Part shown: positions 56,312-60,000 of the stretch, piece by piece
How the letters are laid out: each line of letters opens with the position of its first letter
Position numbering within the stretch: the first letter of the stretch is position 1
Assembly: GCF_030272615.1 (NCBI RefSeq)
Contig: NC_081409.1
Span: 471,382,573-471,442,572 of the forward strand
Source of the DNA: Cryptomeria japonica
Taxonomy: Eukaryota; Streptophyta; Pinopsida; Cupressales; Cupressaceae
Length of the DNA: 60,000 nt
Reading direction: 5' to 3'
Made by a program: the position numbers and the translations under genes
The notes under the pieces: model-generated
What the model was told of the DNA's origin: nothing
Databases searched by the model: none
The model's input: only the letters and a program-made list of their open reading frames with translations

Positions 56312-57136
56312 CTAGGGTATATCTGCTACAAAGCATGTCCACATGCACTCATGCCATCATAAAGTCTAGGAAAATCAAAAGCTTCAAATTTTTCATTATC
56401 TAGAGAATTCCCCAAAAGCCAAATGAAGTTGTAGATCATATGGCTAGAATAGGATCCCAGTTTGATGATGTTTCAAGTTTGTTAGAAAACAAACACTCAG
56501 TCTGGGTTATTATTAGACCAACCATACCAGATAATGACCTAAATTGGCAAGTGTTTGAAAATGATGCACAAATAGCTATGTTCATACAAAAATCATGCGA
56601 GTTCATTGAACAGTTACAACCTAAGGTAGCAGAAGCGTATGGTGATCAGGTTATTCAGTTGAGTTCAAAAAATCTCTTTAAAGGTTTAATCACACTCAAA
56701 AGCCTACTTGATTATGATGAAAAAATAAATGATAAAAGAAAGTTTGCCGCTTACAAAGGAGATTACATTGATCTTCAAGTTGGAGATTGAAGAAAGCTTA
56801 AAGTTGGTAAGAACATTTTTCAACATGATGAAGATAGATTAGTCCATTTATGTGGCACATACAAGGGAGTAATTGCATGGTTGTATGATGAATGAAAAGG
56901 CTATAATTACACCATAATCCAACATACTATCGAGCTCACTGAAGGATTGAAGCCAGTTAGACAAAACTAGCAGTTGATTAACCCTAAAATTGAGTCCCTG
57001 ATGTCTCAGGAACTCCATAAATTGATTGACTCCCAAATTATTTATCTGATCAAGCACAACACATGGGTTTCTAACTTGGTTCTGATTTACAAAAAGAATG
57101 GGGATATTTATCTTTGTGTGGATTTCCAAGACTTAA
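56312..57136 (+). pseudogene. Duplicate of RNase H tail, connector and RT start
   Basis: Second copy of 53958-54776. The connector is open for 116 codons here (56440-56790), whereas copy 1 has stops there (copy 1 TAG against CAG here after AYGD, and TAG against CAG before LRS/LSS). The RT entry 56974-57136 is again cut by the LTR. Confidence 0.8.
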
Positions 57137-58605
57137 TGTTGGCATTGTATTGTCATTGATGTCAACTGGAATGTATTTACTAGTATGGATGGCTACCGGT
57201 ATGCAAGGTGTATGCAAGATGCAAGCAGAATATGTTACCGATATGGATGTTCACTAGTGAGTAAGCATAAGTAAGCATATAGATAAATAAAGGTAAGATT
57301 GGTTATGTCAACCGGTATAGCATGATCAAAAAGTATGTACTATCAACCAGTATGAAGGAAGGTGTAGTATCAACTAGTAAATAGTGTTGGAAATTTGGAG
57401 GAATTAATTATGTGTTCCATTGATGTTTTATCATTGATGTTAACACTAGCTATTTTGTTGTCTACCAGCTTCTGTTAGAGTGGTTGGACTATGATATTGA
57501 TCTAGAGACCATCTCTGATATTCTTTGATTTGGTTCGGCTTGTGGTATTGGCTTGGATTGGTTATTCATGTTTTCTTGATGTGTATCACATTCAGTTGGT
57601 TCAGGATGTGATAATCTGGATGCTATCATTTGTTCTAGTAAGCCTTTTGGTCACCGGTAAGGGTTTTACCGATAATGCTTTGATGAAGATCTTTTGATGA
57701 ATATGATAAGTGGTGTTAGTGCAGCTTCTAGAAGGTTATCAGGATGTTGATGGTTATCTTGTTCATGTTTGAGTTGATTGGTGGTGTTTCATTTGGCTTA
57801 TGGAGACCTATTATAGGTCCGGTCTTATTCTGCTAGGTTATGGACCAATTGGTGTAACATGTTGGTTGATTCTCTCAATGCGTCACTAGCTGGATTTATT
57901 GTTTGGATTATGTTATTTTAGTCTTAGGCCAACTTGGTTTATCATTGGTTTGCGGGATTATATAATAGATCTATTGTATTATGTTTTAGGTGGCCGACCT
58001 AAATGTTTAGGTCTCAGGTTGGTATAAATATGATGTAAGATCTCTTTATAGATTGTGGTTTTTAGGGGATATAGGATTATCTGTGTGCGAATAATGTTGT
58101 AATCATATGCAGAGGTTTTGGTCGATCATAGGTGATCAAATTGGGTTTGTGAAAGAGGTTTAAGACCTTTTATATTGATCTTAACCAGAACTATACTCAG
58201 ACATAGGAGATGCTATTCTTGCAGCTTACTCATCTTTCCAGATTGTAGTATGGATAACTTTGTAGTTAGTGAGGCTCCTTTTGTGATGAGTAGTGTGCCT
58301 CCCTGCATGTGCAAGCCCCTTTTATTTTAATCACATACTTGTTGTAGAAGTATTATCTAATGGTGGGTAGGCTTCCCACTATGGTTTTTCCCTTTACCGG
58401 GTTTTCCACGTTCAAATCTTGGTGTTATGTGTTATGGATGGTTGGTTAAATTATTATGTAATTTATGTTTATTCTTAATTGTTACAACTGCTATTCTGGT
58501 ATTTGGTTTATGCATTCGGGTAGAAGGTTTTGTGAGATGAAAGTTTTATAATATGTTGAAAACTGATTCACCCCCCCTCTCAGTTGTCTACTGGTTATCC
58601 TAACA
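57137..58605 (+). repeat. Copia LTR, duplication copy 2
   Basis: 1,469 bp, TGTTGGCATT to CCTAACA, collinear with 54777-56238. Hairpin motif at about 58377-58412. It is the 5' LTR of a plus-strand Copia element whose gag start follows. Confidence 0.85.
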
Positions 58606-58607
58606 AT

Positions 58608-58619
58608 TGGTATCAGATT
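58608..58619 (+). promoter_or_regulatory. Primer binding site, copy 2
   Basis: TGGTATCAGATT, matching the first ten bases of the tRNA-Met complement, two bases after the LTR end. Confidence 0.8.
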
Positions 58620-58662
58620 TTGGTCCTCTTTTGCAGAAGCTTAACCGCTTGAGGAAGATCTT

Positions 58663-58924
58663 ATGACAACTAATAATTCAACTACATCTATTTTCTAGAG
58701 AGAAACCCCTAAGCTTGATTTGACAAATTATAGAGTATGGAAGATTTAAATGGAGGCTCATTTGAGATGTATTGGGAAAGAAATTTGGGAGGTCATGGAG
58801 AAAGGCTATACAGGAATAATCTGGCATCTGGAAGTCCTCCTCTGGAGAGCTTGGATAAGGACATTGAAAATGATTGTAGAGCTATAGAAGCACTCTTGAG
58901 CGTACTATCTGATCAACGAATTAT
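58663..58924 (+). pseudogene. Copia gag, 5' fragment
   Basis: ATG at 58663, then a stop within 12 codons. The text LTNYRVWKI, stop, MEAHLRCIGKEIWEV corresponds to NYGIWKIRMETHLNCIGKDI of the gag at 288-1226, and after a frameshift NDCRAIEALLSVLSDQRII corresponds to its NDSKAREALLSALSNQQIM. It ends at 58925, where a minus-strand LTR is inserted. Confidence 0.8.
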
Positions 58925-59797
58925 TGTTGGAATCCAAGAAAATTGAGAGGGGGGGTGAATTAGTGTTCTACCAAAATGTTCAATTTTAACCTTATTATAA
59001 CATTCGTTCACCAACTGGTAATTCGGTACATATATAATTGAAAGAAGTAAAGACAATCACATAAATGAATACCATAACACAAATAATTATATGTGGAAAA
59101 CCTCAAAGAGGAAAAACCACGATGGTATTTGTGACACACAATATCAATCCACTGGCCATATGAAAAGATATGACATAATATGGGGCCTGCACTTGCAGGA
59201 AGGATTTTAACCTAGAGCACATTTCTCATCACAAAGGAGTCTCACTGATTATAGTCACTTTGAGTAAGAAAACATAAAACTAAACTCATTTAATGCATCT
59301 ACTATGTCTGATTGAGTTTTGATTCAAGCTCTGACTATTCCAGTTCTGAAACCCTAAACCCTTATCGGAATAACCTCTTACATAATCTTTGCATTGCAAG
59401 ATTCCTCTCCTTATGATTATTAAAATCATGTCCTATCATATCCTTATACATATCACAAAATGATCTAATCAACTAGCCTATATACCTTGACAATCCTTCA
59501 TGACTCATGTTGGCTTACATACATAATTACAAAATGAATATACATGTCGGCTCAATTACATATATACATAAATATCAAAATCAATTGCTGATTTCTGGAT
59601 ATCCCAATGATGTCGGCCTCCAATGTTGGTACCCTGAATGTAAATCATGTCGGCCTTCAATGCTGGTACCCAAAGAATCATTCCTACTGGTGAAGATACC
59701 TGCTACTGTCAGTGAACAACCATACCAAAGAATGAAGCCGAAACATGTTGCCATCAATGATAACCTATGAAACCAATCAAATGAGTGTCAATTGACA
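58925..59797 (-). repeat. Minus-strand Copia-type LTR
   Basis: Starts TGTTGGAATCC, then GAGAGGGGGGGTGAATTAG, with the hairpin motif at about 59092-59125. The outer end near 59797 (ATTGACA) is followed on the minus strand by a purine tract (AAAAGGGGATATT), so this is the 3' LTR of an element that continues to the right of the window. Confidence 0.7.
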
Positions 59798-60000
59798 ATA
59801 ATATCCCCTTTTGGCATTGCTGGCAACACTCATGTTATAAATGATAATGGTTTCCATCTGCTGGTTTCACCCTGAGACTGCTCCTGCTAAGCTGAATATC
59901 CATCTGTGATCATGATCTATACTAGTATTCCATACCTCCATATCTCTTGATATCAAGAATATATTTTTTACCTATACCTCCCCCTTTGACATCAATGGCA
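59798..60000 (-). other. Start of the internal region of that element
   Basis: Non-coding, with a purine tract at 59800-59813 and another (minus strand AAAGGGGGAGG) at 59980-59990. Multiple tracts beside the 3' LTR resemble the layout at 9954-10171. Confidence 0.5.

Larger units (their letters stand above)
53958..58670 (+). repeat. 2.36-kb tandem duplication
   Basis: Copy 1 is about 53958-56311 and copy 2 about 56312-58670, with constant offset near 2,360 bp (54080/56440, 54777/57137). Each copy contains the RNase H tail, RT start, a full Copia LTR and its primer site. The junction is in the Copia leader, where the sequence after GAACATGTCTAGG switches to GTATATCTGCTACAAAGC. By eye the copies differ at several percent of sites. 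Confidence 0.88.

Overview
This window looks like plant nuclear DNA made almost entirely of old, nested transposable elements. I found no intact host gene, rRNA, tRNA or CRISPR array. A gymnosperm, probably a conifer, is my best guess from the density of decayed Copia and Gypsy families and from Tat-type Gypsy elements with an extra RNase H. That placement is an inference. Nearly every reading frame carries premature stops, many at positions where Gln or Trp is expected. This fits cytosine-methylation decay of silent elements.

Layout. 1-2585: 5' end of a minus-strand Copia element (protease start, gag, primer site, 5' LTR), inserted into a plus-strand LTR. 2586-6379: AT-rich DNA with one unknown decayed ORF (2961-3974). 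6380-7515: minus-strand Copia-type LTR. 7857-17865: an unidentified unit bounded by about 0.5-kb direct repeats. Its ORF is split by a complete 7.7-kb LTR element (8825-16526, target duplication TCTCC) that has LTRs, primer site, zinc knuckles and a long env-position ORF but no pol. 18895-19835: a second, truncated copy of the 6.4-kb LTR.

21418-32703: the most striking region. A degenerate tandem array with a GCGAAGTAGCGAAA-type core leads into a decayed ORF of about 1,200 codons from an unrecognised family. The whole unit is followed, after a spacer of about 110 bp, by a second copy in inverted orientation, giving an inverted repeat with arms of about 5.1 and 4.8 kb. A 275-bp end segment occurs a third time at the far end.

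33318-35713: plus-strand Gypsy LTR, leader and gag. 35714-41878: 3' part of a minus-strand chromovirus (RNase H end, integrase, chromodomain) with an LTR of about 4.5 kb. This LTR contains a GC-rich array of seven 22-bp palindromes. 43560-51540: plus-strand Tat-like Gypsy element with gag, protease, G-patch, RT, two RNase H domains and integrase. 52160-57136: a second Tat-like element in which an archaeal-type RNase H lies before RT. It is interrupted by a Copia insertion and carries a 2.36-kb tandem duplication. 58663-60000: the Copia gag start, interrupted by yet another minus-strand LTR.

The genes do not form a pathway. They are parts of retroelements, and the main story is the order of insertion and rearrangement. 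All boundaries and similarities were judged by eye.
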